Assembly: GCA_009363875.1 (NCBI GenBank)
Contig: CM018695.1
Coordinates: forward strand, 46,433,935 to 46,497,934
Source of the DNA: Mikania micrantha
Lineage: Eukaryota > Streptophyta > Magnoliopsida > Asterales > Asteraceae
Direction of reading: 5' to 3'
Length of the DNA stretch: 64,000 nucleotides
In this document: positions 43,681-55,324 of the stretch, in pieces
How the letters are laid out: every line of letters begins with the position of its first letter
How positions within the stretch are numbered: position 1 is the first letter of the stretch
Made by a program: the position numbers and the translations under genes
Notes under the pieces: model-generated
The model's input: the letters and a program-made list of their open reading frames with translations, nothing else
Database searches by the model: none
Told to the model about the DNA's origin: nothing

Positions 43681-46600
43681 CGGGCTTTACTTCTCGAACA
43701 GGTGGGGATACTTTGTCTTCATGTGATCCTCACGCTCCCAGGTAAATTCTGGTCCGCGCTTGGAGTTCCATCAAACCTTTACAATAGGGATACGACTTTG
43801 TTTCAGTCTCTTGACTTCACGTTCCATAATCTCTACAGGTTCTTCAATGAAATGTAATTGCTCGTCAACTTGTATTTCCTCCAATGGTACGATCAATGAC
43901 TCATCAGCGAGTCATCTCTTTAGATTTGATACGTGAAACACGTCATGTACTCCACTGAGTTCATCAGGGAGTTTGAGTCTGTATGCCACAGGACCTATTC
44001 GTTGAGTAATCTCAAACGGTCCGACATACCTTGGTGCTAGTTTGCCTTTAGCCCCAAAACGAACTACGCCTTTCCATGGGGACACTTTCAACATTACTCG
44101 GTCACCCACTTCGAATTCCAAAGGCACCCACTTGTAATCGTTGTTGTATCTCGGCTATCTTATCCGTAGTCTCCTGAATAAGTTCAGGCCCAGTTATTCT
44201 GTTGTCTCCCACTTCGGTCCAACAAATTGGAGACTGACACTTTCTACAATATAGTGCTTCAAATGGAGCACATCCAATGCTGCTGTGGTAGCTATTGTTG
44301 TAGGAGAACTCGATGAGTGGTAAATGTGTATCCCAACTTCCACCGAAGTCTAAGATGCATGTCCTCAACATATCCTCTAGGGTTTGAATGGTTCGCTCTC
44401 TTTGTCCATCCGTTTGTGGATGATAAGCGGTGCTCAAGCTAACACTTGTCCCTAAGGATTGTTGCAATGATTGCTAGAACCGCGAAGTGAATCGACTGTC
44501 CCGGTCTGAAATAATAGATAATGGCACACCGTGTCGTACTACTATTTCATTGACATAAAGTCTTGCTATCTTTTCCATCTTGTAAGTTTCTCTGATTGGC
44601 AAGAAGTGAGCGGACTTGGTCAATCTATCAATGATGACCCAAATCGAATCGTGTCCGCTGGAAGTGCAGGGTAGCTTGGTAATGAAATCTATAGCTATTT
44701 GTTCCCATTTCCATTGTGGTATCTCTGGTTGTTCCAGCAAACCCGAAGGTTTCTGGTGTTCAGCTTTGACTTTGGCACATGTGATGCATTTGCCAACGTA
44801 AATGGCAACATCTTTCTTCATCCCCGGCCACCAATAAAATGACCTAAGATGTTGGTACATCTTATCGGCACCAGGATGAACGGAATAACGTGTCTTGTGT
44901 GCCTCATCAAGTATGAGTGCTCGAAGTTCATCTACTGCCGGGAGCCAAACACGATCCAGATAATAGATAACTCCATCTTGTTTTGTCACAAAATGTTTCA
45001 CGGCTCCACAATCGAGCTCGCGTTTCAAATTGTCTCTTGCCTTGGCTTCTTGTTGCGCTTGTATAATTTGATCTCTCGGACTTGTTTTCACGGTCATTCC
45101 CATTGCTTGAATGCGCAAGGGTTTGACTCTTTCCTTCCGACTCAAAGCATCTGCAACAACATTCGCTTTGCCCGGATGGTATTTGATCACACAATCGTAA
45201 TCGTTCAGGAGTTCAACCCAACGTCTCTGTCTCATGTTAAGCTCCTTCTGATCAAATATGTGTTGTAGACTCTTGTGATCTGTGAAGATAGTGCATTTTG
45301 TACCATACAGGTAATGTCTCCAAATCTTTAAAGCAAAGACAACATCTCCCAGTTCTAAATCGTGTGTTGTGTAATTCTTCTCGTGTATCTTCAGCTGTCT
45401 TGATGCGTTGGCAATGACTTTGTCTCGTTGCATTAAAACACAACCGAGTCCCTGATGGGAAGCATGACAATATACTACAAAATCATCATTGCCCTCCGAG
45501 AGTGTTAAGATTGGAGCATTGCACAATCTTTGTTTCAACCTTTGAAATGCATCCTCTTGTTTCTGTGTCCGCACGAATGGTTCACTCTTCTGTGTGAGTT
45601 TGGTGAGAGGCAAGGCTATCTTAGAGAAATTTGAAATGAATCTCCTGTAATAACCTGCCAATCCCAGAAATGATCTAATCTCCGTCGGTGTTGTAGGCAC
45701 ATCCCAGTTCTTGATTGCTTCAATCTTGGCAGGATCCACGTGAATACCATTACTGTTAATCACGTGTCCCAAAAACTGAACTTCTCTTAACCAAAATTCA
45801 CAGTTGGAGAATTTGGCATAGAGTCGCTCGTCTTTCAGAAGCGCCAAAACTGTTCTGAGATGTTTTTCATGTTCTGTTTTGCTTCTTGAATAGATCAGTA
45901 TATCATCAATAAAGACGATAACAAACTAATCTAAGTACGGCTTGCACACCCGGTTCATTAAATCCATGAACACTGCTGGTGCGTTCGTCAATACAAATGG
46001 CATCACCATGAATTCATAGTGACCATATCGGGTACGAAAGGCCGTCTTTGGTATGTCTTCCTCTTGAATCCGGAGCTGGTGATAACCTGAACGCAGGTCT
46101 ATCTTTGAGAAGTACTCAGCTCCTTGTAACTGATCAAACAAATCATCAATCCTCGGTAACGGGTACTGATTCTTGATGGTGAGTTTGTTGAGCTCTCTAT
46201 AATCAATGCACATCCTGAAAGATCCATCCTTTTTTTTAACAAAAAGAACTGGAGCTCCCCACGGGGTAAAACTCGGTCGGATGAATCCCTTGTCGAGTAA
46301 CTCTTGTAATTGATTGGACAGTTCCTGCATTTCTGATGGTGCTAGTCTATAAGGAGAGTTAGCTACAGGAGTCGCTCCCGGAATCAAATCAATTCGAAAC
46401 TGCACCGATCTCTCGGGTGGCAGTCCCGGTAAATCATCCGGAAACACGTCCGCATAGTCTTTCACTACTGGTACATCTTGAATCTTAAATGCTTTCTTGT
46501 TTTTCTCTACCACGTGAGCTAAGAATGCGATACATTGTTTTCTGAAGTACCTGCGAGCCTTCATGCATGATATTATCTTGACACTGCGTTTCGCTTGGTC

Positions 46601-46966
46601 TCCATGAATTTCCAAAATCCCATTGTTCTCCACTGGAATACGTAGTAACTTTTCGGAACAGATGAACTCTACTCTGTTAAGAGATAGCCAATCCATTCCG
46701 ATGATGATGTCGAAACTGCCCAGCTCCATCGGTATCAAGTCGATAGAAAATGTGTGATCGCCAAGTGTTAACGGGCAATTCCTAAGTATTGTGTCAACTG
46801 TAATCTGTTTGCCGTTAGCTATCTCAATAGTATAAGGGGAGTCTAATGATTCCTCAACATGATTCAGATGGCTAGCAAAATCGGATGAGATAAAACTCTG
46901 ATCCGCACCAGTGTCAAATAATATGGATGCATAGAAGTCAGATAAGAGAAATGTACCCGTGATCAC
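43681..46966 (-). pseudogene. Element G protease-RT-RNase H-integrase relic
   Basis: Read right to left in one frame from the protease (VITGTFLLSDFYASIL, FDTGADQSFIS) through RT (LDKGFIRPSFTPWGAPVLF, FVIVFIDDILIYS), RNase H (HDLELGDVVFALKIW) and integrase (HHCC with CITC, ISDRDSRF, SLSTAYHPQTDGQ). Breaks: stop at 45926-45928 just before the RT catalytic box; stop at 44474-44476 replacing a Trp in integrase; deletion plus frameshift near 44110-44130 removing about 14 residues before PLEFEVGD; and two more stops in the GPY/chromodomain-like tail near 43913 and 43770. The domains are otherwise complete. It was a full autonomous Pol that decayed in place. Confidence 0.9.
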
Positions 46967-48244
46967 ATTCGGGTCCTGTCGAGCTGCAGCGGCTCCGATC
47001 TGAAAGGCTCACCCTCTTGCTGCTGGAGCCCTTGGTTGAACTCTCTTGGGACAATCCTTCGAGAAGTGACCAGGTTTGCCACAAGTGTAGCATGACCTGT
47101 TATCAGCCACAACAGTAGTGGCTGCGTTGTTGTTTACGTGCTGAGATCTCTGACTACTGCATTGAGCTGCCAGATGACCAAACTTCCCACAGTTAGTGTA
47201 GTGTCTGCATTGGATGTTTGGTAGATGATGATACTGGCAAGTGTTGCACAAAGGTGTAGTGCCAGTGTAGGGCTTTCGGATCTACAATGGTGGTGGTTGA
47301 TTGAACATTGGAGCTTGAGTGGTTGTAGCAAAGTTCCTAACCACTTTCTGTTTCTTAGCCAGCCTCCTATCAGGCTTCCTTGAAGTTACAGCTTTGGCTG
47401 AGTCAGCCTCTTTCTTGAGTGCCCCAGAGGCAACCATCACATCTGTCATTGTTGATGACAGAGTAACAGCCATTTCCAGGGTTGTTGGATGGGCAGCCAG
47501 AATAAAACCTTGCATACAAGCCGGTAATCCCCCGATATACCGTTCAATTCTCTTCTCTAGTGTTGGCACTATATCTGGTGCCAATGAGGCTAATTCATGA
47601 AATCTTGTGGTGTAGGCCAGATGCCCAGCACCAATCATAACAAGATTTAGTAACTCAGTCTCAACCTTCTTGATTTCATTCCCTGGGCAAAACTCTGCTC
47701 GTAGTATGGCCTTGAAATCGTCCCAAGGCATAGACAGAGCCTCATCTCTGCCCCTAGTTTGAACTTGAGCGTTCCACCAAGTTAACACTCTCTTGTTGAA
47801 TGAACCAACAGCATACTTCACCTTATACTGCTCAGAACAGTTACCGATCTCCAAAGTTGTCTCCATCTTCTCAATCCATTGGATCAATCCGATGGCTCCC
47901 TTATTGCCACTGAAGCTCGATGGCTTGCATCCTACAAAGTTCTTGTAGGAGTAGTCTTGGTGGTGTCTGGTGTTGCTGCTGCCTTCTCCAGATGAGTTGG
48001 CTACGTTGTTGCTGTTGTTGCTATTGATTCTGTTCATCATCTCGGGAATCACATCCGTCAATTGACTGGTCAGCAGTGTGGCCAGCGCTATTGTAGCAGG
48101 ATCCAACTGATGAACTGGTGGTGGCAGAGGAGGAGGTGGAGGTGGTTGTGTAGGAGAGTCAGTAGGTGAAGGTGTAGATGAGTGTGGTACTGAATCATGT
48201 GGTGGTGGTGGCAGTATAGCTGGTGTTGGTCTTCTCGGCAGCAT
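46967..48244 (-). pseudogene. Element G Gag with two premature stops
   Basis: Starts at the ATG at 48244 (MLPRRPTPAILPPPPHDS), with the same proline-rich N-terminus as Gag A. The Gag core is present (FVGCKPSSFSGNKGA, LTWWNAQVQTRGRDEAL, RYIGGLPACMQGF). A TAG at 47282-47284 interrupts it before the zinc knuckles (CRHYTNCGKFGHLAAQC, slightly altered, and CYTCGKPGHFSKDC). A TGA at 47009-47011 then separates it from protease, fitting C-to-T change of an Arg codon. All parts share one frame with pol, so this was a single Gag-Pol polyprotein. Confidence 0.85.
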
Positions 48245-48403
48245 TCTGATCATAACCGAAAGGAAATCGGTTAATGCAGTGATCAGATGCAGAAGACACA
48301 TGCAAATAGAGTCCTATGTCATATGATCTTTACATGAGGGTCCCTAGGTTATAGTTTAGGCCAAACCATTTAAGTAATATGACCTATATTTCTCTATAAC
48401 CAT

Positions 48404-48416
48404 GGCTCTGATACCA
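48404..48416 (-). promoter_or_regulatory. Element G primer-binding site (initiator Met-tRNA)
   Basis: The minus strand reads TGGTATCAGAGCC, 3 nt from the truncated 5' LTR. Confidence 0.95.
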
Positions 48417-48419
48417 ATC

Positions 48420-49126
48420 TGTCACACCCCGAGCTGGCGGGCTGGATCTACTTTCCCGTCGGGCAGAAAGTTCTCGGGGCGCGATATCATGAGATAATCG
48501 AAATGATCAGATTGTTTACATAGCATATGAGATATAAAATGAGAAATGCTAAAATAACATCAATACAGAATTACAAAGTTAAATTACATCACAATGTTCA
48601 TAATTTAACTAAGTAATTCTACCAAAAGAATCACTGTGGCTTCTATCTTGTAATTGTACAAGATGTACAAAATATGATTCAATGTTTTGTCATATCAAAA
48701 GTATGCAACACAAAATGAAGCTATATCTTCTAAAAGTCCACTAGCTTAGTCTTTGCATATGAGTGACTACACCTGTTCGTTACTCATATGCAAAGACTAA
48801 GCTAGTGGACTTTTAGAAGACCTAGCTTCATTTTGTGTTGCATACTTTTGATATGACAAAACATTGAATCATATTTTGTACATCTTGTACATTTACAAGA
48901 TAGAAGCCACAGTGATTCTTTTGGTAGAATTACTTAGTTAAATCATGAACATTACGATGTAATTTAACTTTGTAATTCTGTATTGATGTCATTTTAGCAT
49001 TTCTCATTTTATATCTCATGTGCTATGTAAACAATCTGATCATTTCGATTATCTCATGATGTCGTGCCCCGAGAACTTTCCGCCAGACGAGAAAGTCGAT
49101 CCAGCCCGCCGGCTCGGGGTGTAACA
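48420..49126. repeat. Element G truncated 5' LTR plus inverted copy (345-bp palindrome arms)
   Basis: The left arm 48420-48764 is the U5 end of the LTR. A 17-nt loop (48765-48781) follows, then the right arm 48782-49126, its reverse complement. By eye the arms differ at about 16 of 345 positions, mostly transitions. The loop is normal LTR sequence up to 48780, where the next LTR base should be C, so the turn is at 48780/48781. The right arm ends GGGGTGTAACA, an LTR terminus, followed immediately by the TSD. Confidence 0.95.
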
Positions 49127-49131
49127 GGTTA
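49127..49131. repeat. Element G target-site duplication, right
   Basis: GGTTA follows the inverted LTR end; compare GGTTG at 28461-28465. Confidence 0.85.
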
Positions 49132-50644
49132 ACAATATTAAATTGGAACCAATCTCAGACACAACGCCTCCCAGCCCAGCGGTTAAATCACACGCCTTGC
49201 CAGGAGGAGGTCTCGGGTTCTAATCCCCTCACAACCGGGTTTTTAAACAAACCTCATTTTGTTTTATTTTTATTATTTAACTATCTAAACAAACTCTAAA
49301 AATTCTAAAAAAAATCCCTAAATTCTAAAATATTATTTCTAACATTCTGTAAAAATATTGGAATTTTTCAGGATTAAATTATATTATTTTGCTATTTAAA
49401 TATTATTTAAATGGTTTTAAATATAGAAAAAATACTAAAACAATTCTAAAATTTCTGAAAAAGTTCCAGAAATTAAAATTATACTATATTAACATTCCAG
49501 AAATTTTTAAATAATTTTTGAAATATTATTTTATAAGCTTGCTATTTTATTGTTTAAAAGAAACCTTAAAAATATAAGTATTGTTTAAAATTCATAAATT
49601 TAAGAAATTAACAAGAAATGAACATTTAGAAATTATTATCTTTAGCAATACAAATATAAACAAATATGAAAAATATTATTTTTCTTTACTTAAATACTTT
49701 TATTTCATCACAAAAGTTATAAAACACTTCATATCATTATCTCTAAACACAAATATAAAAGAGAATCACACGAACAAACATAAACATATACCTAGATAGA
49801 TATAAGTTATATTTTTGATTTAAACATAGGTTGATTTGAGGAGTGGTTCTTTCCTAAGCATAATCAAACATTACTTGAGCCAAAGCAGGTGAGTTTTCTG
49901 ATACTCCCTTTTTACATTTTTGTAATATTTGGGATGTTACACATGTCATATCAAACAATGTTATTCTAAAGTCATTAACAAATACTATGATGCAATTCTA
50001 TATTTTAAGTTAGAGTTAGATTTGAATGTTATGTGTTACCTATTTGTTTGTATATATATGTGTTATTATTATTGGAATATAATATACTATACATTAGTAC
50101 TAGTAGCCTTTAGTTTAACATGACTTATGTCATTGCTTAATATTAAAGGTGAAATTGCCAAAAACTATGAGTATTACTAGTAACATTTCTTTAATGACTT
50201 TGGTCATTATGTTAGAAAGGCAAAATTGCCAAAATCATATTATCAAACATTGTGGAGTACATATATATGTAGATCAATTCTCATTAGACTATTGTTGCTT
50301 CTTATTTCTTTATATATATATATATATATATATATATCAAATTGTATGAGATCTCACCAACTATGCAAATAGTTGATCAAATCTTATTCTACAAGTGTAA
50401 CAGGTTAAAAGCTTGGATGAAGATTCATTTAGGAAATTTGGACCTAGTTAAACATTAAACAAGTTTATGTATCAATTCATGATGTAATGTATGGATTTGT
50501 TTTGTGATTAAATGTTATGTGTAATGGTTATCGTGTTTTGAATAAATGAAATGTTTAAATATTGACACTTATAAAGTAGCACCATGAGTTACGAACAATG
50601 ACAATCGCGCCCCGACGTATTCCGCCGTCGGTCGGGGTGTGATA
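49132..50644 (+). mobile_element. Element C 5' LTR, second part
   Basis: Continues the LTR after the G insertion and ends GGTCGGGGTGTGATA. The terminal CA has become TA in both LTRs of C, so the change predates or accompanied its insertion. It includes the tRNA-like module at 49167-49238. Confidence 0.9.
49167..49238 (+). other. tRNA-like module in LTR C (5' copy)
   Basis: CAGCCCAGCGG matches the Pol III A-box consensus at 10 of 11 positions, and GGGTTCTAATCCC approximates a B-box/T-arm 41 nt later, with CCTTGCCAGG between as an anticodon-arm-like stretch. The 3' LTR has it at 56491-56563. No clean acceptor stem is seen. Confidence 0.5.
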
Positions 50645-50647
50645 GAT

Positions 50648-50660
50648 TGGTATCAGAGCC
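50648..50660 (+). promoter_or_regulatory. Element C primer-binding site (initiator Met-tRNA)
   Basis: TGGTATCAGAGCC, 3 nt after the LTR. The next about 45 nt (TTATAGGGAATTAGGTTATT...) match the F leader nearly base for base. Confidence 0.95.
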
Positions 50661-51186
50661 TTGGTTATAGGGAATTAGGTTATTAGAAATGGAGACCTAG
50701 TCTATAACTAAGCTAACCCCAAATATGAGTTATCTCATATTATACATTCTATATTTATGTGTTTATGTGCTACATGTTAGACTTTACAATATGTGCTACG
50801 TGTTTTATTATATGCAATATCTTGTTATCATAGAGGATGCCTTAGTTTGTAAATAACATATGACATTCATAGTTAGGTGTGACATAGAGGAATGACTTAG
50901 AAGATAAATATCATATGCATCCCATAGTTTAGGTAAACTATAGAGGAATACCTTAGACTATTATAACGATTATAACATGAATTATTCTTTAGTTTAAGAA
51001 TAATTTAGAAATTATCTAAATTAAATCTTATATCATATTCACAAACACGGGACAAATCTTTAGATGATAGGCATTCAATTCATTAGGCTAAATTCCTAAT
51101 CAAATCTTCAATGTTAATTCAATGCATATATGTTTATATGTATTTATTCAAATTGATTTTATTATCTCGTTAGAATTCCATTTGTA

Positions 51187-51357
51187 AGTGACATGTAGTA
51201 ACTGGAAGAGTGAAATACCGGTAGATGGGATTCCTGTCTAGGAAAGATATTCGTATAAATCCCCGATGTACTGTGGAACCAGTCTATCTTTCCTAGGGAT
51301 TCCTAATGAGAGTATTTTCACTTATAGGCCAAAGCGTGTCACACCAAACACTTTACA
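51187..51357 (+). ncRNA. Leader stem-loop of element C, copy 1
   Basis: Same block as in F at 35104. Stem CTAGGAAAGATA (51238-51249) pairs perfectly with TATCTTTCCTAG (51285-51296). Relative to F, two pairs have changed on both sides (C-G to A-T and A-T to T-A). The loop keeps ACCAGTCT. Confidence 0.6.
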
Positions 51358-51358
51358 A

Positions 51359-51682
51359 ACTATAAAATTTTAATATGCCAAGGGTGTTTAATTTTGAGTA
51401 CCATTCCTTATTGTTTTAAACAAGTCCAATTGATTTATTATGTGTTATTTTATTCTATGACATTTGATCTAAGAATAGTAATCTTATTACTATATCTAAG
51501 GTATTAACAATGTCACAATGACTATAAAATTTTAATATGTCAAGGGTGTTTAATTTTGAGTACCATTCCTTATTGTTTTAAACAAGTCCAATTGATTTAT
51601 TATGTGTTATTTTATTCTATGACATTTGATCTAAGAATAGTAATGTTATTACTATATCTAAGGTATTAACAATGTCACAATG
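51359..51682. repeat. 162-bp tandem duplication in element C
   Basis: Two adjacent units, 51359-51520 and 51521-51682, begin ACTATAAAATTTTAATATG and end ACAATGTCACAATG. By eye they differ at two positions, so the duplication is much younger than most of the element. Confidence 0.9.
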
Positions 51683-51909
51683 TCAATGTACTCCCTAAAT
51701 CTTCAAATTCTAATTCCAAACTAAACACCTAATACACACTTAACTATTCAACTTATTTGAAATGGCTAAACAAATTCCAAATCTCAAAATTTTTTAAATA
51801 TCTATCTTATCTTTTCTTATAAATCCTAAGATATATAATATTATAATATCAAATTCTATATACATCTTTCAAAAATGATTTTCAAAATTCTGTTAGAATT
51901 GAGTTGTTA

Positions 51910-52060
51910 AGATGAACATGTACTAACTGGAATGGTGAATATCGGTAATTGAGACTCCTGTCTAGGAAAGCGATTCATAATCCTCGATGGGGGACCAGTC
52001 TAGCTTTCCTGGGATATCTCAATGCGAGTATTTTACCTATAGGCCAAAGCATGATTTCAT
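51910..52060 (+). ncRNA. Leader stem-loop of element C, copy 2
   Basis: Third occurrence of the block. CTAGGAAAGC (51962-51971) pairs with GCTTTCCTGG (52003-52012), with GGACCAGTCT before the 3' strand and ATAGGCCAAAGCATG after it. It is more diverged than copy 1, so the two copies in C are an old duplication. Confidence 0.55.
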
Positions 52061-52249
52061 CTTTCAACCAAATTCAAACAAACAAAGGTATCCAATTTGG
52101 ATACTACTCCCTTTACTTTACTTAAATTCAAATGATTTTAAGACTTACATCCAAAAATCTCCAATCCTTTGACATCATATACTAAAGGTTAGTGATGGTG
52201 ATTTATCACTATAACTTTAAAGATATGAGGTCATTAGTCTTTTTGACAA

Positions 52250-52545
52250 CACACATGATTCAAGAAAACATTAACATCATATATAAGATTTGTGATGGTA
52301 ATACCCCGCAACATCTAAAAGAATATGGTGTTACATATTTATTGTAGGATAAACATGATTCAAGAAAACAATAACATCATACCTAAGATATGTGATGATT
52401 ACATATCATAACATATAAAAGTAAGTGGTGTTACATATTTCTTTTTTTGGTAAACATGATTCAAGAAAACAATAACAATATACCTAAAATTTGTGATGGT
52501 GACACATCACAACATCAAAAAAATTATAAGTCCACAATATTCTTA
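52250..52545. repeat. About 100-bp repeats (three copies) in element C
   Basis: ACATGATTCAAGAAAACA followed by TAACATCATA..TAAGATTTGTGATG and GGTGTTACATATTT recurs near 52253, 52351 and 52453. Diverged, noncoding. Confidence 0.75.
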
Positions 52546-53083
52546 CTTATGAATGAAAATTCAAAGATATAGTAGAATATTCAAATTTTGATTTGAATTC
52601 AAAACAAATAGATCAACATCAAGTCAATTATTCAACTTCTAATAAAGCTTATGTGTAAAGTTTAGGTTAGTATTGGTAAGGTGATTGGTATGCTTTCAAA
52701 GTATTATTGATGTGGTGGGTTGGCTGCGGTATACCCTATATATAAGCACCAATAGTACATTGGGAGTAGCACCAAAAGCTTGACCAAGTAGGTTATAATT
52801 TCGATAAAGCGCTTAGTCAAATTAAATATTACTTATATACCAGATTTTGAGGTGTATTTTTATACACAAACTTATATTCAAGGTTCTTGATATTGTAACT
52901 ATGATTACTGATTTGTCACTACATATAAAAAGTTATAATGTCACATAATTTAATCATGAATTCTATATTACAAATCCATGATTCATTAGGATATTATGCT
53001 TCAGATTTAGTGATAAATAGTATCACATTGGAAGTACTAAGGTATCACACACTTATGTATTTCTTACAATTCAACATTGCATA

Positions 53084-53464
53084 TAATTGAACTCTTCCTA
53101 TTCAAATAAAATCTTTATATTCAAACAAGATGATACGTCATCAAAACTCATACAAATCCCATCTTATATACCATCATTTGTTCAAAGCTGTAAGATTCCA
53201 AAAGCTCAACTTATTCAAACCAATGCCTTACTCATTACAACTTCAAATTCACCTCTTGTGATCCAAAATTGTTGTGCATATGATGACTTAGGTCAATTCG
53301 CCAACATTTGCCCATATTGGGTCAACTCGGTAATGAGTACACTTGAATTCACTCTTCATACAAATCAGGATCAAATGAATAACAAAGAAACCAAACACGA
53401 TTCGGTTAAATTTAGTTATATATTGAACTTAAAAGAACATGACTTACCTATTGACTTTTATTGA
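53084..53464 (+). pseudogene. Gag/protease relic in element C
   Basis: The only protein trace in C's interior. The frame contains CCAYDDLGQFANICP, a decayed CCHC knuckle, and ends SYILNLKEHDLPIDFY, which resembles the protease segment CSLNLNEHQFPIDLIP of element F. The two are closer together than in F, so a deletion removed the protease active site. No ATG opens it convincingly. It supports descent of C from an F-like autonomous element. Confidence 0.5.
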
Positions 53465-54385
53465 AACAGTTTGAAAGTTTGATCTAACAATATGCATGAA
53501 ATTGGTTATGCAAGTGTTGAGCCACACAAAAAAAAAACAACAAAAAAAAAGAAAAGAGAAAAAAAATTGTCAAATATTTGATCGTCTCGTATCTTCTAAA
53601 CTCCAAGAAGTTGCAAGACAATTCAAAATCACAATATTCTAATTTTGAAACCCAAGGATTTGTTCACTACTCATTGTTACCTTATTATAACAACTAGAAA
53701 TGCCAAAACAAATGTGAACCCTAATTAAAATAACACATATGACATAACAAAGTTACCATAGGATTTGACAGAAAAATCAATCATGTATTGGTAATGTGGT
53801 GGGTTGATATATAGGTTCCTTCTACATATATCCCAAATATAAACACTGTCAATATGATGGTAGTTTACTTTAAGATAAAAAAAATGAAAACTAAGTAAAC
53901 TAAGATTTATATTTAAAACAAGGGTTTCTTAGAAAACCATAAATTAAGAAATAATCATGTTCAAGAACATATAACCATAGCAATACAACTAAAGTAGGAG
54001 AGAGTTAATTATTCATGTTCTTTCTAAGTATATCTTAATTTAACAATACATTAAAGCAAACCATTAATCTTATGAAGAGCCATCTCAATATTAAGTTCAA
54101 ACATATAAAATTTCATAAACTCACATTTTCAAAAGATAAGATTCCCACTTGCTATATTCATCAAATTCGCACCTTGTTAAGACATTATTACAAAACAAAC
54201 ATAAACAAATTTGAGATTTATTTTCAATTGATAAAATTTAAATTTATCATAACTATAATATAATCAAATATTTTACAAAGAATATTTAGCATTATGATAT
54301 AATGCATATTAGTATCTAGAAAGTGGTGTTGTATATTAATCAACAAATTTATAATATATAAATCTCTATGTATGTTTTATTTGTA

Positions 54386-54587
54386 AGTGTACATTGGTGA
54401 TTCAATGCACTTATAAGACAATATTATAGAGATTTTGTAAAATAAAACTACAAGAACTTTCTTATTGAAGTGTACATTGGTGACTCAATGCACTTTGTAG
54501 GGAAATTCATGAAAACCATATAATGGAAAGAAAATCAAGAATTTTTACGAACTTCCTAACGAAGTGTACATTGGTGATTCAATGCAC
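54386..54587 (+). repeat. Three 25-bp hairpin repeats before the PPT of element C
   Basis: AGTGTACATTGGTGAYTCAA plus TGCAC occurs at 54386-54410, 54469-54493 and 54563-54587. Each contains CATTG...CAATG able to pair. They lie 150-350 nt upstream of the purine tract. Confidence 0.75.
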
Positions 54588-54730
54588 ATTGTAAGGAAAT
54601 GCGTATAAATCTTGACAAATATTCAAGTAAAGTCAAACCTTAATAGTTCAGGAATGTTTGCAAGATAACGTCTGAATGAAAGACACAAATACTTTCCCCT
54701 AAAAAAATTTCTGGACAAACTTTTCTTAAG

Positions 54731-54740
54731 TAGGGGAGAC
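54731..54740 (+). promoter_or_regulatory. Element C polypurine tract
   Basis: TAGGGGAGAC abuts the 3' LTR start TGTGACATTT at 54741. Confidence 0.85.
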
Positions 54741-55055
54741 TGTGACATTTAGGGTGCTCTAAAAACTTTAAAGTGTTAAAACTTAAATGAATGAAAGTTC
54801 AAGGGAAATGTTTTCAAAAACATATACATATGTTTAGATAACTATGAATAATTACGTACTTAAATAAATTACCAACCTTAACATTTAGGATTTTCAAGAA
54901 TGTATCTTCTCAAAATCATAATAAAATAAAGTTGGTTAAGTACTATTTAATTAATTTTATTGATAGGACTTGAACTAGTTAAAGAATTATTAACACGAAA
55001 CAAAGTGATATATTTTTATATTTAAAGGTGTATCACTTGATAAAATAAAATGGTG

Positions 55056-55057
<2 letters not shown>

Positions 55058-55097
<40 letters not shown>

Positions 55098-55201
55098 TAT
55101 AGACATGACAAGAGTTTGTTAGGATAATTATAATCATGGCTATTTTAAATAAATATTTAAACTTAGTTAAATTTAAATTTTATAAAACTTATAAATCAAT
55201 T

Positions 55202-55257
<56 letters not shown>

Positions 55258-55320
55258 ACTTATATATATATACATATATATATATAATTGACTTTATATA
55301 TATATATATATATAATATGT
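55058..55320. repeat. Compound (TA)n tracts
   Basis: Long TA runs at about 55058-55093, 55207-55252 and 55261-55315, separated by short unique pieces including TTGACTTTA...TAAAGTCA, which is itself palindromic. Confidence 0.9.
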
Positions 55321-55324
55321 ATAT

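Larger units (their letters stand above)
28466..49126 (-). mobile_element. Element G, Ty3/gypsy element with an aberrant right end, split by F
   Basis: Minus-strand element of the A family. Order left to right: 3' LTR (28466-31992 + 42872-43632), PPT, gag-pol relic, PBS, only 361 bp of 5' LTR, then a 345-bp inverted copy of the LTR U5 end. The whole unit is flanked by a 5-bp TSD, so the odd right end was present when it integrated. With its 5' promoter absent and its 3' TATA box cut by F, it should be silent. Confidence 0.85.
50661..54730 (+). other. Element C interior, largely noncoding
   Basis: About 4.1 kb, AT-rich, with the leader, two stem-loop blocks, tandem repeats and the short Gag/protease relic listed separately. 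I see no RT, RNase H or integrase motif on either strand. Confidence 0.7.

Noticed and set aside
44616..45268. Plus-strand frames of 61 and 139 aa
   Set aside because: Antisense to the integrase and RNase H regions of G.
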